DNA from: G963665815 sp942492065 | Lineage (GTDB): Bacteria > Cloacimonadota > Cloacimonadia > Cloacimonadales > JAIOQZ01 | Assembly (NCBI GenBank): GCA_942492065.1 | Contig: CALODV010000020.1 | Location: 1-64,000 of the forward strand | Length of the DNA stretch: 64,000 nucleotides | Direction of reading: 5' to 3' | Part shown: one piece after another, positions 35,746 through 44,358 of the stretch | Layout of the letters: the number at the start of each line of letters is the position of its first letter | How positions within the stretch are numbered: the stretch's first letter is position 1 | Notes under the pieces: model-generated | The model's input: the letters and a program-made list of their open reading frames with translations, nothing else | Databases searched by the model: none | Told to the model about the DNA's origin: nothing | Position numbers and translations under genes: made by a program

Positions 35746-36900
35746 ATGGATAATACTAAGTTTAACAGAGCAAAAAGAAAATTTATCGAAGTCACTATAA
35801 TACTTGCTGCAGCACTAATACTATCTGAGCTTGTATTCAAATTCCACCTGAGTATAGAAAGAAACAAAGAGCAGCAGAATCTATTCTTGATCAACTCTTA
35901 TGTTGCTCAGGAGATACAGAGAAACATATCAGAAGGTATATCCTCTCTCAATGCTATGGAATACATTCTTAAACTAAATAACTTCAATCCAGAATCTTTT
36001 GATAGCTGGAAAACTACGGTTTTTGATCAGTACAGTAAAATTTCTGCCATACAGCTAGCCCCAGACGGAGTTGTAAGAAAAATCTACCCTATTGAGAACA
36101 ATGAAAAAGCAATAGGACATGATCTTCTGAAGGATAAACGAAGAAAAAAGGGAGCATTCAGAGCAATCAATGCTAAAGAAATAACTGTTATTGGTCCTAT
36201 AACACTCATCCAGAATGGACGCAAAGCAATAATAGCGAGAAAGCCTGTATTCAAAGAGAATGAGTTCTGGGGATTTGTTATTGTATTAATTGACTTAAAG
36301 GACAAGCTACTGAACGAACTATCCGACATAGACCAGAAAAATATATTTTACAAGCTGGAGGGAGATAATCCTGATGCTGCAGAAAACCCTGTTATTGCAC
36401 AAAACACTGATTCCTCATCAGGCTGGATATCTGAGTTTCCGATAATCCTCCCCAATAGTCAATGGGTTCTGAAGCTTAAATACAAAAACTTGACTCCTTT
36501 AGAGAAGTATGAACACATATTAATTTTCACAGCATTCATGGTTACTGCCGTATTTTTCTCTTTGCTGAGAATCAGAATGCTGAATAAAGCTGAAAAACTT
36601 AAAGAACTCGAAGAAAGAAATACACTTCTTGCAGCGGGAATAACAGCTAATCACGAGATAAAACAACCACTATCAGTAATACAGATGTATGTCGATATGA
36701 TATATGCTATCTGTAAGAAGCATAATATAACAGAATTTCAGAGATTTTATCCAAAAGTTATTGACTCAATAGACAGAATCACAAAGATTCTCGACAGATT
36801 TAACAATATCGATTCATATCACATTGATGACTATGTTAAAGGAATAAAAATGGTCGTTTTTGACGAAACAAAGGATAATAACAATGAAAAGAATGATTAA
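35746..36900 (+). CDS. CHASE-domain sensor with histidine dimerisation domain but no ATPase domain
   Basis: 384 residues. TM1 (~15-33), periplasmic CHASE domain (~40-245; ISAIQLAPDGVVRKIYP and ITVIGPITLIQNG), TM2 (~262-284), then a HisKA helix hairpin with the H box ITANHEIKQPLSVIQMYVDMI (His ~303). The protein ends ~80 residues later, at a point where a HATPase domain would begin; no N, G1 or G2 box is present here or in the next gene, which is a different protein. It could be a phosphoacceptor or decoy that pairs with another kinase such as the divergent hybrid kinase. No Shine-Dalgarno before ATG. Confidence 0.85.
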   Translation: MDNTKFNRAKRKFIEVTIILAAALILSELVFKFHLSIERNKEQQNLFLINSYVAQEIQRNISEGISSLNAMEYILKLNNFNPESFDSWKTTVFDQYSKISAIQLAPDGVVRKIYPIENNEKAIGHDLLKDKRRKKGAFRAINAKEITVIGPITLIQNGRKAIIARKPVFKENEFWGFVIVLIDLKDKLLNELSDIDQKNIFYKLEGDNPDAAENPVIAQNTDSSSGWISEFPIILPNSQWVLKLKYKNLTPLEKYEHILIFTAFMVTAVFFSLLRIRMLNKAEKLKELEERNTLLAAGITANHEIKQPLSVIQMYVDMIYAICKKHNITEFQRFYPKVIDSIDRITKILDRFNNIDSYHIDDYVKGIKMVVFDETKDNNNEKND

Positions 36901-37828
36901 GAGAATACTTCCCGTATTTACAATTTCGGTTCTCTTTTTACTGTGCGCCTGCAATACAGTCAGAGTTAACTACTATCCGGTTAATCCAGTGAAAGCTGAT
37001 ACACTTGCCCTAAAACCGTATGCAAAGTTTGATTCAGAAATGATCAACGAATCATCAGCCCTGGTTAAAAGCAGACAATATGATAATGTATACTGGACAC
37101 TAAATGACTCCGGTGATGAAAGCAGGATTTTTGCCGTAACACGAGATGGTAATCTAATCAAACCGAGATGGGCCAGAGATTATTCCGGTATTCACATTCC
37201 TGATGCAGTTAATGTAGACTGGGAAGACATAACAACAGACAATAATGGCAATCTGATAATAGGTGCCTGCGGAAACAACTCCAATGTGAGAAAAGACCTT
37301 GCTGTGTACATTGTTAAAGAGCCGCATCCTCTTGCAACGTTCTCAACAAGATATTTCAAGAAAATTGATTTTTACTACCCTGACCAAAAATCTTTTCCAC
37401 CGGACACAACTAACTTCAATTATGATTGCGAAGCAGTGTTTACCTGTAACAACACATTGTATTTCCTTTCAAAACACAGATCAGGCTCGAATACAAGGTT
37501 ATACAGACTTGACTCCTATTCTACAGAAATGCCGAATCCTTTGACAAAACTTGCTGAGTTTGAAATAAACGGAATGGTAACTGCAGCAGATTGTTCAAAA
37601 GACGGTAAAAAACTGGCGGTTCTGACCTATACCAATATCTGGCTCTTCGAAGACTATGAAGATGATAATTTCTTTGATGGCAGAATGAGATTTATGCCAA
37701 TAAAGGCTAAACAATGCGAAGCGATTGCCTTTGACGGAGATAAGCTGATAATTACCAATGAACAGATGGAATTGATTGAAGTTCCTATGGATAAGTTCAC
37801 TGACGTTTCATTGGTTACACCTGAATAG
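36884..37828 (+). CDS. Lipoprotein with beta-propeller-like hypothetical domain
   Basis: 314 residues from ATG 36884, chosen because AAAGGATAATAACA precedes it and it begins the signal sequence (KRMIKRILPVFTISVLFLLCAC). Lipobox LCAC, then NTVRVNYYP. The mature domain contains ESSALVKSRQYDNVYWTLND and VDWEDITTDNNGNLIIGACG, a pattern seen in uncharacterised propeller/phytase-esterase-like outer-membrane lipoproteins. Overlaps the CHASE gene by 17 bp, so the two are co-expressed. Followed by a terminator. Function unknown. Confidence 0.75.
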   Translation: MKRMIKRILPVFTISVLFLLCACNTVRVNYYPVNPVKADTLALKPYAKFDSEMINESSALVKSRQYDNVYWTLNDSGDESRIFAVTRDGNLIKPRWARDYSGIHIPDAVNVDWEDITTDNNGNLIIGACGNNSNVRKDLAVYIVKEPHPLATFSTRYFKKIDFYYPDQKSFPPDTTNFNYDCEAVFTCNNTLYFLSKHRSGSNTRLYRLDSYSTEMPNPLTKLAEFEINGMVTAADCSKDGKKLAVLTYTNIWLFEDYEDDNFFDGRMRFMPIKAKQCEAIAFDGDKLIITNEQMELIEVPMDKFTDVSLVTPE

Positions 37829-37852
37829 TATTCAGAAAAACTTTACGATATT

Positions 37853-37886
37853 GGAGATGCACTGAAGTGCGTCTCCTTATTTTTTA
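37853..37886 (+). terminator. Terminator of the CHASE kinase-lipoprotein unit
   Basis: GGAGATGCAC / GTGCGTCTCC stem (one T-G) with a TGAA loop, then TTATTTTTTA. Confidence 0.9.
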
Positions 37887-38132
37887 TGCGTCATGACATT
37901 GCGGAAATGTGAGAAGTATTATTTCAACATTATCATTTTATTTATTAACGATGATTTTTCTGTTTTGATTTTTTTATGCTGCATATCTGCAAGAATTTCA
38001 AATTTTTTTTCTACTCCGATAAAATATAGTAACTATGATTCTTATCATAAATGATGTGTCAAGCAAATTGCAACCTCTTTAAATATCTGTTTTTTATAGA
38101 TATGTTACGTACGGTTAATAAAAGGTTCACAT
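37887..38132. other. Empty AT-rich intergenic stretch
   Basis: About 250 bp with homopolymeric T runs. No gene, structured RNA or repeat recognised. Confidence 0.5.
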
Positions 38133-38161
38133 AAAAAAAGGAACCCGTTTACACAGATTCC
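38133..38161 (-). terminator. Terminator of the YCII lipoprotein gene
   Basis: On the minus strand GGAATC / GGTTCC (one T-G) is followed by seven T; 28 bp after the stop. Confidence 0.6.
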
Positions 38162-38188
38162 CAAGTAATTTTCTCAAGTCTATGTTCT

Positions 38189-38704
38189 TCAACGCGACTC
38201 TACAACATTCTTTTGTTCAAGCTGTTTATGCAGATCGTTTACAACCATCAAGGCAGCAGATCCGTACCATTCTTTAAATTCCATTGAAAGCACACCGTTT
38301 TGGATTGCCGGGTCAGTTTTTGTCAGTTCTTCAGCTTCTTCAACAGTTTCCACATCAAAGATATATATGCCGCGAATATCACCATCATCCAGAAACGGAC
38401 CGGCCACAATCAGCTTTCTCTCCTCTGCCATTCTGTTAATGTTATTAAGATGGGCAATCTGCAGCTCTCTTGCCTCTTCTTCACTCAAGTCTCTGTTTGT
38501 CCCTTTTTTCAGGAATGTGAAAACATATTTCTTCATACCATACTGGTCAGCACCCAAATCCTCAGCAAGTTCCCGGTCATATTCAACTTCATGGCAATGA
38601 CAATCACTTCCGCAGTCACAATCATCATCACAATGACAATCATCTTCACCACAGGCACCAAGTACCAGCATAACTATAATTATGGTCAAAAGTATTATTA
38701 TCAT
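38189..38704 (-). CDS. YCII-domain lipoprotein with Cys/His-rich linker
   Basis: 171 residues from ATG 38704, which has AAGGAGTCTAAT; the frame upstream lacks a site. Signal sequence IIILLTIIIVMLVLGAC with a perfect lipobox (LGAC). Directly after the lipidated Cys come seven Cys and three His in about 22 residues, interleaved with acidic residues (CHCDDDCDCGSDCHCHE), which looks like a metal-binding tether. The rest is a YCII-type ferredoxin-like fold (YVFTFLKKG, LIVAGPFLDDGDIRGIYIFD). YCII domains are usually cytoplasmic; an exported lipid-anchored one is unusual. Monocistronic between two terminators. Confidence 0.85.
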   Translation of the reverse strand: MIIILLTIIIVMLVLGACGEDDCHCDDDCDCGSDCHCHEVEYDRELAEDLGADQYGMKKYVFTFLKKGTNRDLSEEEARELQIAHLNNINRMAEERKLIVAGPFLDDGDIRGIYIFDVETVEEAEELTKTDPAIQNGVLSMEFKEWYGSAALMVVNDLHKQLEQKNVVESR

Positions 38705-38749
38705 ATTAGACTCCTTAATATTAAAATATAGTCGTAATGCATTCAGATA

Positions 38750-38780
38750 CAAGAAAAGGCTGCTTTTTACGGCAGCCTTA
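38750..38780 (-). terminator. Terminator of secDF
   Basis: AAGGCTGC / GCAGCCTT perfect 8-bp stem with an 8-nt loop followed on the minus strand by TTTTCTTG; 22 bp after the secDF stop. Confidence 0.85.
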
Positions 38781-38801
38781 AGTTTTTATGTCAATGAGAT
38801 A

Positions 38802-41528
38802 TTATTTACCTCTTTTAACGCCTTTTTTCTTTTCTCTTCTGAGGAAGTAATCAACGAGAACAGGGCTGGCAATGAATATTGAAGAATATGTACCGACAAC
38901 AACACCAACCATCAATGCAAATGCAAAGTCATGAATTACTGATCCACCGAGGAAGTACAGAGCGAGTACAACTATAAGTGTTGTGAGTGATGTAATAATA
39001 GTACGTGAAAGTGTTTCATTGATACTATGATTAATCACACTCTGATATGATTCTCTTCTGTAGATTTTAAGGTCTTCACGGATTCTGTCAAACACAACGA
39101 TTGTATCGTTAAGTGAGTAACCCACAATTGTAAGCAGTGCTGCAACGATTGAAAGGCTGATTTCTTTTCCGAAGATAGAGAAGATACCGACTGTTATAAG
39201 CACATCGTGTACAAGTGCTAAGACAGCAGCCCAACCGAATGTGAGCTCGAATCTCCACCAGATGTAAAGGATAATACCAAGAAGAGCATAGAAAATAGCC
39301 CATATAGCTTTTCCTTTAAGCTCGTTACCAATTCTTGGTCCAACTTCGTCTTTAGATCTGATAAGTTCGTTTGTTTTTCCCTGGAATTGAGGGAAGTGTT
39401 TTTCAATTGCTGCAAGAATCTTGTCGCCTTTGATAGCTGAGACATCAATTTTCTTGTTGTCTGCAGATTCTACTTCTATGTTTTTCTTGCTTTTTACAAC
39501 AAATATATCTGTACCTTTATAAGGCATAATCTCAAGTTCATTGAATCCTTCTTTTTCAAGAGCAGATCTTAATTCTTCAAGGGTTACTTTCTTACCTGAA
39601 TCTGAACTGAGATCAAGTTCCATGGAAGTACCGCCGGTGAAGTCGATACTGTAGTTTGGTCCTTTATGAACAGCAAGTGAAACGAGTCCTGCAAGGATTA
39701 CTACTGCAGAAATGATGTAAGTAACTTTTCTGCTGCCGACACAGTTGAATTTTGATGATTCGAAGAATCTGAGTTTACCAATGCTGAGTGTTTTTCTGTT
39801 TTTATTAGTAATAAACCAGTCAAACATAGCTTTCACAAGGATAATTGAACAGAACATTGAACCGATGATACCGATTGATAATGTTACAGCAAATCCTTTG
39901 ATAGGACCGGTACCGAATTGGTAAAGTACAACAGCTGTGATAAGTGTTGTGATGTTAGCATCAAGAATAGTGATCATCGCTCTGGAGAAACCGCTGTCTA
40001 CAGATGATCTTACTGTTTTACCTGATTTAAGTTCTTCTCTGATTCTTTCGAATATAAGAACGTTAGCATCCACAGCCATACCGATAGTAAGGATAATACC
40101 CGCAATACCAGGCATTGTCAGAGCTGCTTCAAGCATTGTAAGTGCAGCAAGGATGAATCCAACGTTTATTGCTACTGCAAGGTTTGCAAAGAAACCTGAC
40201 ATTCCATAGTATACAATCATAAACAGAACTACGATAGCAAGACCGATCAGTGCAGCCATGAAACCGGCTTTAATACTGTCTTGTCCAAGTGTAGCACCAA
40301 CGCTTCTTTCCTGAATAACTTTTACGGGAGCTGGAAGGTTACCGGCTTTAAGAACAATAACGATATCCTGAGCTTCTTCGAGATCTGAAAGACCTGTGAT
40401 TGAAGCTTCCCCGCGAATTTTATTCTGAATTGTAGGAGCAATATAAACAACATCATCAAGGCAGATAGCCAGTCTTTCCTGAATATTCTGACCTGTAACT
40501 GTTGCAAATTTCTTTGAACCTTCTTTGTTGAACTCAAGAGTCACATATGCTTTTCCGGCTGTTTGAGGGTTGTTACCCTGTCCAATATTTACTCTTGCAT
40601 CTGCAAGGTCGCTGCCGGATACTTCTGCGTTTTTGTAAACAAGGAAAACCTGTCTGTCACCATATGGATCTTTTTTATCTACTTTACCGAGCAGGAATTG
40701 AAGACCTGAAGGAATTCTGGCCTGGATTTTCGGATCAGCAAGAATTTTTTCAAACTTATCAATATCTTTGTAAGCTAACAGGCTTCCGTATCCTCTGCTG
40801 GAGAGTAATCTGGTAAATATTTTACTGTTTTTAAGAGCATCAATAGAATCAGCTTCAGCTACAACATCTTTTTGGGCTGTTGTATCATCTACGGCTGTTT
40901 CTTCGATATCTCCAAGAATATCTTCAGCAACTTCATCATCAGATGTATTTGAGATAAAGTCTTCAAGATACTTGTATTCTTCATTTTCAAGGTTTTGCTC
41001 AAGATATTTGTCAATTCTGTCTACAGCAGTTTTGAGATCTTCCGGTTTTGCAACAAGTTTGAACTCGAGAAGTGCTGTTTTACCAATAAGGTTTTTAGCT
41101 CTTGACTTATCTTGAAGACCAGGAAGCTGCACAATAATTCTATCATCACCATGTCTTTGAATAGATGGTTCAGCAACACCAAACTGGTCAATTCTGTTTC
41201 TTATAATTTCAACTGCAGCTTCTACTGCATCGTCTCTTTCTTTTTCAGGTAAATTCTGATATTCAACTTGCATATCAAGCTGCATCCCACCCTGAAGGTC
41301 AAGTCCAAGCTTCAATTGTTTACCCGTCCACAACCTCAAAGACTTAGCTTCATCTGAATCGCTATCATCAGATCCGGTTAAAAATTGCCAAGGTAACTTC
41401 GTTTTGCTAAGTGTTTCGGTTGTCTTTTCTACGCCTGTAGTCCACTGCATGAACAAGGGGACAAGATAGTACGCGATAAGAACAAACACAAAAATAATGA
41501 TGAGATTTCTCATACGTTTGTTTTTCAT
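38802..41528 (-). CDS. secDF: Fused protein translocase subunit SecDF
   Basis: 908 residues from ATG 41528 (GGGAG upstream; an in-frame TTG at 41537 is less likely). SecD half: DLQGGMQLDMQV, periplasmic P1 with QLPGLQDKSRAKNLIGKTA, six helices and the VDANVLIFERIREELKSG motif. SecF half: DFTGGTSMELDL, GYSLNDTIVVFDRIREDL. Uses proton-motive force to complete preprotein export through SecYEG. A ~70-residue acidic, low-complexity insert (EVAEDILGDIEETAVDD) interrupts the SecD periplasmic domain. Single unit with own terminator; a short hairpin (41571-41594) lies in its leader. Confidence 0.97.
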   Translation of the reverse strand: MKNKRMRNLIIIFVFVLIAYYLVPLFMQWTTGVEKTTETLSKTKLPWQFLTGSDDSDSDEAKSLRLWTGKQLKLGLDLQGGMQLDMQVEYQNLPEKERDDAVEAAVEIIRNRIDQFGVAEPSIQRHGDDRIIVQLPGLQDKSRAKNLIGKTALLEFKLVAKPEDLKTAVDRIDKYLEQNLENEEYKYLEDFISNTSDDEVAEDILGDIEETAVDDTTAQKDVVAEADSIDALKNSKIFTRLLSSRGYGSLLAYKDIDKFEKILADPKIQARIPSGLQFLLGKVDKKDPYGDRQVFLVYKNAEVSGSDLADARVNIGQGNNPQTAGKAYVTLEFNKEGSKKFATVTGQNIQERLAICLDDVVYIAPTIQNKIRGEASITGLSDLEEAQDIVIVLKAGNLPAPVKVIQERSVGATLGQDSIKAGFMAALIGLAIVVLFMIVYYGMSGFFANLAVAINVGFILAALTMLEAALTMPGIAGIILTIGMAVDANVLIFERIREELKSGKTVRSSVDSGFSRAMITILDANITTLITAVVLYQFGTGPIKGFAVTLSIGIIGSMFCSIILVKAMFDWFITNKNRKTLSIGKLRFFESSKFNCVGSRKVTYIISAVVILAGLVSLAVHKGPNYSIDFTGGTSMELDLSSDSGKKVTLEELRSALEKEGFNELEIMPYKGTDIFVVKSKKNIEVESADNKKIDVSAIKGDKILAAIEKHFPQFQGKTNELIRSKDEVGPRIGNELKGKAIWAIFYALLGIILYIWWRFELTFGWAAVLALVHDVLITVGIFSIFGKEISLSIVAALLTIVGYSLNDTIVVFDRIREDLKIYRRESYQSVINHSINETLSRTIITSLTTLIVVLALYFLGGSVIHDFAFALMVGVVVGTYSSIFIASPVLVDYFLRREKKKGVKRGK

Positions 41529-41647
41529 CAGTTTCAACTCCCTTTATGTGACTTTTCAATATCATTGATTGAAATCCGTTTATACGGAAATTTCAAGAAA
41601 AAAGATTTAATATTTAACGTCAAGAATTTTGTCTCTCAGAATTTATT

Positions 41648-41947
41648 CTACTCTGTTGACAAACTCTTAAATCCTATACCTTTGTTATCATTTTGGTTTG
41701 GCATCTTGATTTCACCATGCATATCTTCGTATGCTTTTATGTTCTTTTCCAGTATGCTCAACAGCTGTTTTGCATGTTGAGGAGTTGTCAGTACTCTGCT
41801 GTATATCTTTGCTCCCGGCAGTCCGGGAAGAATTCTTCCGAAATCAAGAATGAACTCGGAAGGTGAGTACGTGGTCATAAAGAAATTGCTATATACTCCT
41901 TCCCCTACTTGTTCATCTATCTTAACATTAATTTTCTGTTTGTTCAT
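41648..41947 (-). CDS. DUF3467 protein
   Basis: 99 residues. Family pattern: YSNFFMTTYSPSEFILDFGRILPG, RVLTTPQHAKQLLSILEKNI. DUF3467 proteins are small, widespread and uncharacterised. The ATG directly follows the coaD stop (TAGATG) and its AGGAG site lies inside coaD, so translation is coupled. Confidence 0.9.
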   Translation of the reverse strand: MNKQKINVKIDEQVGEGVYSNFFMTTYSPSEFILDFGRILPGLPGAKIYSRVLTTPQHAKQLLSILEKNIKAYEDMHGEIKMPNQNDNKGIGFKSLSTE

Positions 41948-42436
41948 CTATTTCTCCTGTATGTTGTATTTTTCTCTGAGTGCATCCCTGACCTTAGGTG
42001 TCACAAATTTATCTATAGAAGCTCCAAGTTTTATCACCTGTTTCACAATACTGGAACTTAAATAAAGAAAATCGTGTGAAGGCAGCAGGAATACCGTATC
42101 AATTGTGCTTTTCAGATTCTTATTCATGAGGGCAAGAGAGAGTTCATATTCAAAATCAGATACCGCTCGCAGACCCCTTATCATGGTTGTTGCTTCTACC
42201 GATTCCGCGAAATCGACAACAAGTCCGGAGAACTTCATAACTTCAATATTAGTTATATCACAGCAGCTTTGTCTGCAAAGCTCCGTTCTCTCATCGGTGG
42301 TAAACAAAGTATTTTTTGCTGAAGCCTCTGCAACAGCCAGAATCACTTTATCAAACATCCTTGATGCGGTTTTGAGAATATCAATATGGCCTCGGGTTAT
42401 AGGGTCGAATGTCCCCGGGTAAACGGCTATTTTCAT
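41948..42436 (-). CDS. coaD: Phosphopantetheine adenylyltransferase
   Basis: 162 residues, usual length. Nucleotidyltransferase signature YPGTFDPITRGHIDI at the N-terminus, MIRGLRAVSDFEYE and the YLSSSIVKQ motif. Adenylylates 4'-phosphopantetheine to dephospho-CoA, the penultimate step of CoA synthesis. ATAGGAGATACA site. 8 bp after the peptidase gene, in one operon with DUF3467. Confidence 0.97.
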   Translation of the reverse strand: MKIAVYPGTFDPITRGHIDILKTASRMFDKVILAVAEASAKNTLFTTDERTELCRQSCCDITNIEVMKFSGLVVDFAESVEATTMIRGLRAVSDFEYELSLALMNKNLKSTIDTVFLLPSHDFLYLSSSIVKQVIKLGASIDKFVTPKVRDALREKYNIQEK

Positions 42437-42444
42437 TGTATCTC

Positions 42445-44214
42445 CTATAACCTGGCAGTCATTTCCCTGAGATAGGCAAGCTCTTCTGCATTCATAAATG
42501 ATTCCAGAGTACTGTACACTTCTGCATGATAATCATTTATCTGCTTTTCCTCTGAAGGTGAAAGCAGGTCTTTCGCGATCAGATTTCTATCATAAGGAAC
42601 AACTGTCAATGTATCAAAACCGTAGTATGGTCTGCCTTCGTTTTCAGTAATATCCTTAACAGTTATCAGGTTCTCAATTCTTATTCCATATTCACCTTCG
42701 ATATAACATCCGGGTTCATTTGAAAGAACCATTCCCGGTTTAAGATAAACTTTATCTGAACGAACACTTATTGAGCAAGGACCTTCATGAACACATAAGA
42801 AATGTCCGACACCATGACCGGTACCATGTCTGTAATCATTCTGAGTTTCCCATAAAAATTCGTGTGCAAATGTATCCAGCATAATGGAAGGTACATTGTC
42901 CGGGAAAATTGCATTTGAAAGCTTTAAGTGACCTTTAAGCACATTAGTATAATCTCTTTTTAGCTTATCTGAAACCCTGCCAAGAGCTATTGTTCTGGTA
43001 GTATCTGTTGTTCCCGCAAAGTATTGTCCACCGGTATCAATGAGAACGGAGCCCTCAGGCTTGATAACAGCTGATCCTTCTTTTGACGCAGAATAGTGTA
43101 CAATAGCACCATTTCCATTATAGCCTACGATTGGAGAAAAACTCGGAGAGAAATAACCTTCCTGCTCAGCTCTGAACTCGTTAATTCTTACACCAAGATC
43201 ATATTCAGTATAGCCTTTATCTTTATTCTGAGATAACCAGTACATGAATTTAACAACTGCTGCTCCGTCTCTTACATGAGCACTCTTCATACCTGCAAGT
43301 TCAGTTTCATTTTTTCGGGCTTTCAGCTCTGTAGATATATTTACTCCGGTAATGATTCCACCCTTCAGCAGATCATAATGCTTAACAGACAGTTTACCGG
43401 AATTAATCAAAACAGATACATCTTCAGGTATTTCTGCGAGCACTGTATTGAAATTATTATAGTCAGTTATCTCAATTCCTGCTGTAACAAGCTTCTGACT
43501 GAGAGCTTCAGGTATTATTGTTTCATTCACAAATAACTGTACTCTTTCAGGAGTAAAGATGAGATATGAGAAGAATACCGGGTTATACTTGATATCGTCT
43601 CCTCTGAGATTTGTTATCCAGGCAATATCATCCAGTGTAGTCACAACATGATATTCAGCACTTTTCTCAGCCATTATATCCCTGATTCTCTTTAATTTGG
43701 ATTCAATCGTTTCACCAGCGAAAGCATCTGACAGTTCAAAACACTCTTCTGCAGGAATTGCCGGTCTGTCTTTCCAGATAGCGTCAACAATGTCCTGATC
43801 GTAGTTATAAGAGAAATCCTTTTCTGAAACGATTTTCTTCAGCTCTTGAAAACTGCTGTAAGTCAGTGATTCTCCGTCAAACCCCACAACTGAACTATCA
43901 TCCAGATTTTTACTTAGCCACTTATAAGGGTGTTCTACTCCGGGCATTCCCATTTTATGAAGAGTAACCCCGGTATCTTTCAGCTGTTCTTCAGCCTGAA
44001 TGAAATATCTTGAGTCTGTCCAGAGTCCTGCTTCTTTCATTGTTACAATAACAATACCTGCTGACCCTGTAAAACCTGTTATCCAGGCACGTATTCCCCA
44101 TCTCGGAGCCAGGTATTCATTTTGATGTGGATCTGACCCGGAAACTATCCAGGCATCTATTCCAAGCTTTTGCATTTCATTGCGTAATGCTGTTAATCTT
44201 TCAATTATATTCAT
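42445..44214 (-). CDS. M24-family Xaa-Pro aminopeptidase
   Basis: 589 residues with two creatinase-like N-terminal domains (~1-290) and a catalytic pita-bread domain, as in the large three-domain aminopeptidase P type. Metal ligands: Asp in SVLIDTGGQYFAGTTDTTR (two), His in GHGVGHFLCVHEGP, Glu in SNEPGCYIEGEYGIRIENL (two). Releases N-terminal residues preceding proline. Probably cytosolic (no signal peptide). Leads the coaD operon. A 12-bp perfect palindrome lies about 85 bp upstream. Confidence 0.94.
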   Translation of the reverse strand: MNIIERLTALRNEMQKLGIDAWIVSGSDPHQNEYLAPRWGIRAWITGFTGSAGIVIVTMKEAGLWTDSRYFIQAEEQLKDTGVTLHKMGMPGVEHPYKWLSKNLDDSSVVGFDGESLTYSSFQELKKIVSEKDFSYNYDQDIVDAIWKDRPAIPAEECFELSDAFAGETIESKLKRIRDIMAEKSAEYHVVTTLDDIAWITNLRGDDIKYNPVFFSYLIFTPERVQLFVNETIIPEALSQKLVTAGIEITDYNNFNTVLAEIPEDVSVLINSGKLSVKHYDLLKGGIITGVNISTELKARKNETELAGMKSAHVRDGAAVVKFMYWLSQNKDKGYTEYDLGVRINEFRAEQEGYFSPSFSPIVGYNGNGAIVHYSASKEGSAVIKPEGSVLIDTGGQYFAGTTDTTRTIALGRVSDKLKRDYTNVLKGHLKLSNAIFPDNVPSIMLDTFAHEFLWETQNDYRHGTGHGVGHFLCVHEGPCSISVRSDKVYLKPGMVLSNEPGCYIEGEYGIRIENLITVKDITENEGRPYYGFDTLTVVPYDRNLIAKDLLSPSEEKQINDYHAEVYSTLESFMNAEELAYLREMTARL

Positions 44215-44299
44215 ATTCTTACCTCATAATTGATTGTTATTACAGATTTATTTTGAGTATGTTCAGGGGCAAGAACTTTCTTTTATTTTTCCTTTTAAC

Positions 44300-44311
44300 A
44301 TCTGATCAGAT
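44300..44311. promoter_or_regulatory. Perfect palindrome upstream of the peptidase operon
   Basis: ATCTGATCAGAT is a perfect 12-bp palindrome in the 144-bp gap before the M24 gene; half-site ATCTGA recurs at 44336-44341 on the minus strand. Possible operator; no regulator identified. Confidence 0.25.
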
Positions 44312-44358
44312 TTGGTATATACTTTTCACTCGTCAGATATTATTTTCCCTTAGATAGT

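Noticed and set aside
36900..37828. Missing HATPase domain of the CHASE kinase encoded downstream by frameshift
   Set aside because: The following gene has its own ribosome site, signal sequence and lipobox, and shows no N, G1 or G2 box in any frame inspected.
41571..41594. Hairpin in the secDF leader as an arrest-peptide or attenuator
   Set aside because: A short bulged stem only; no leader ORF with arrest-like features was found upstream.
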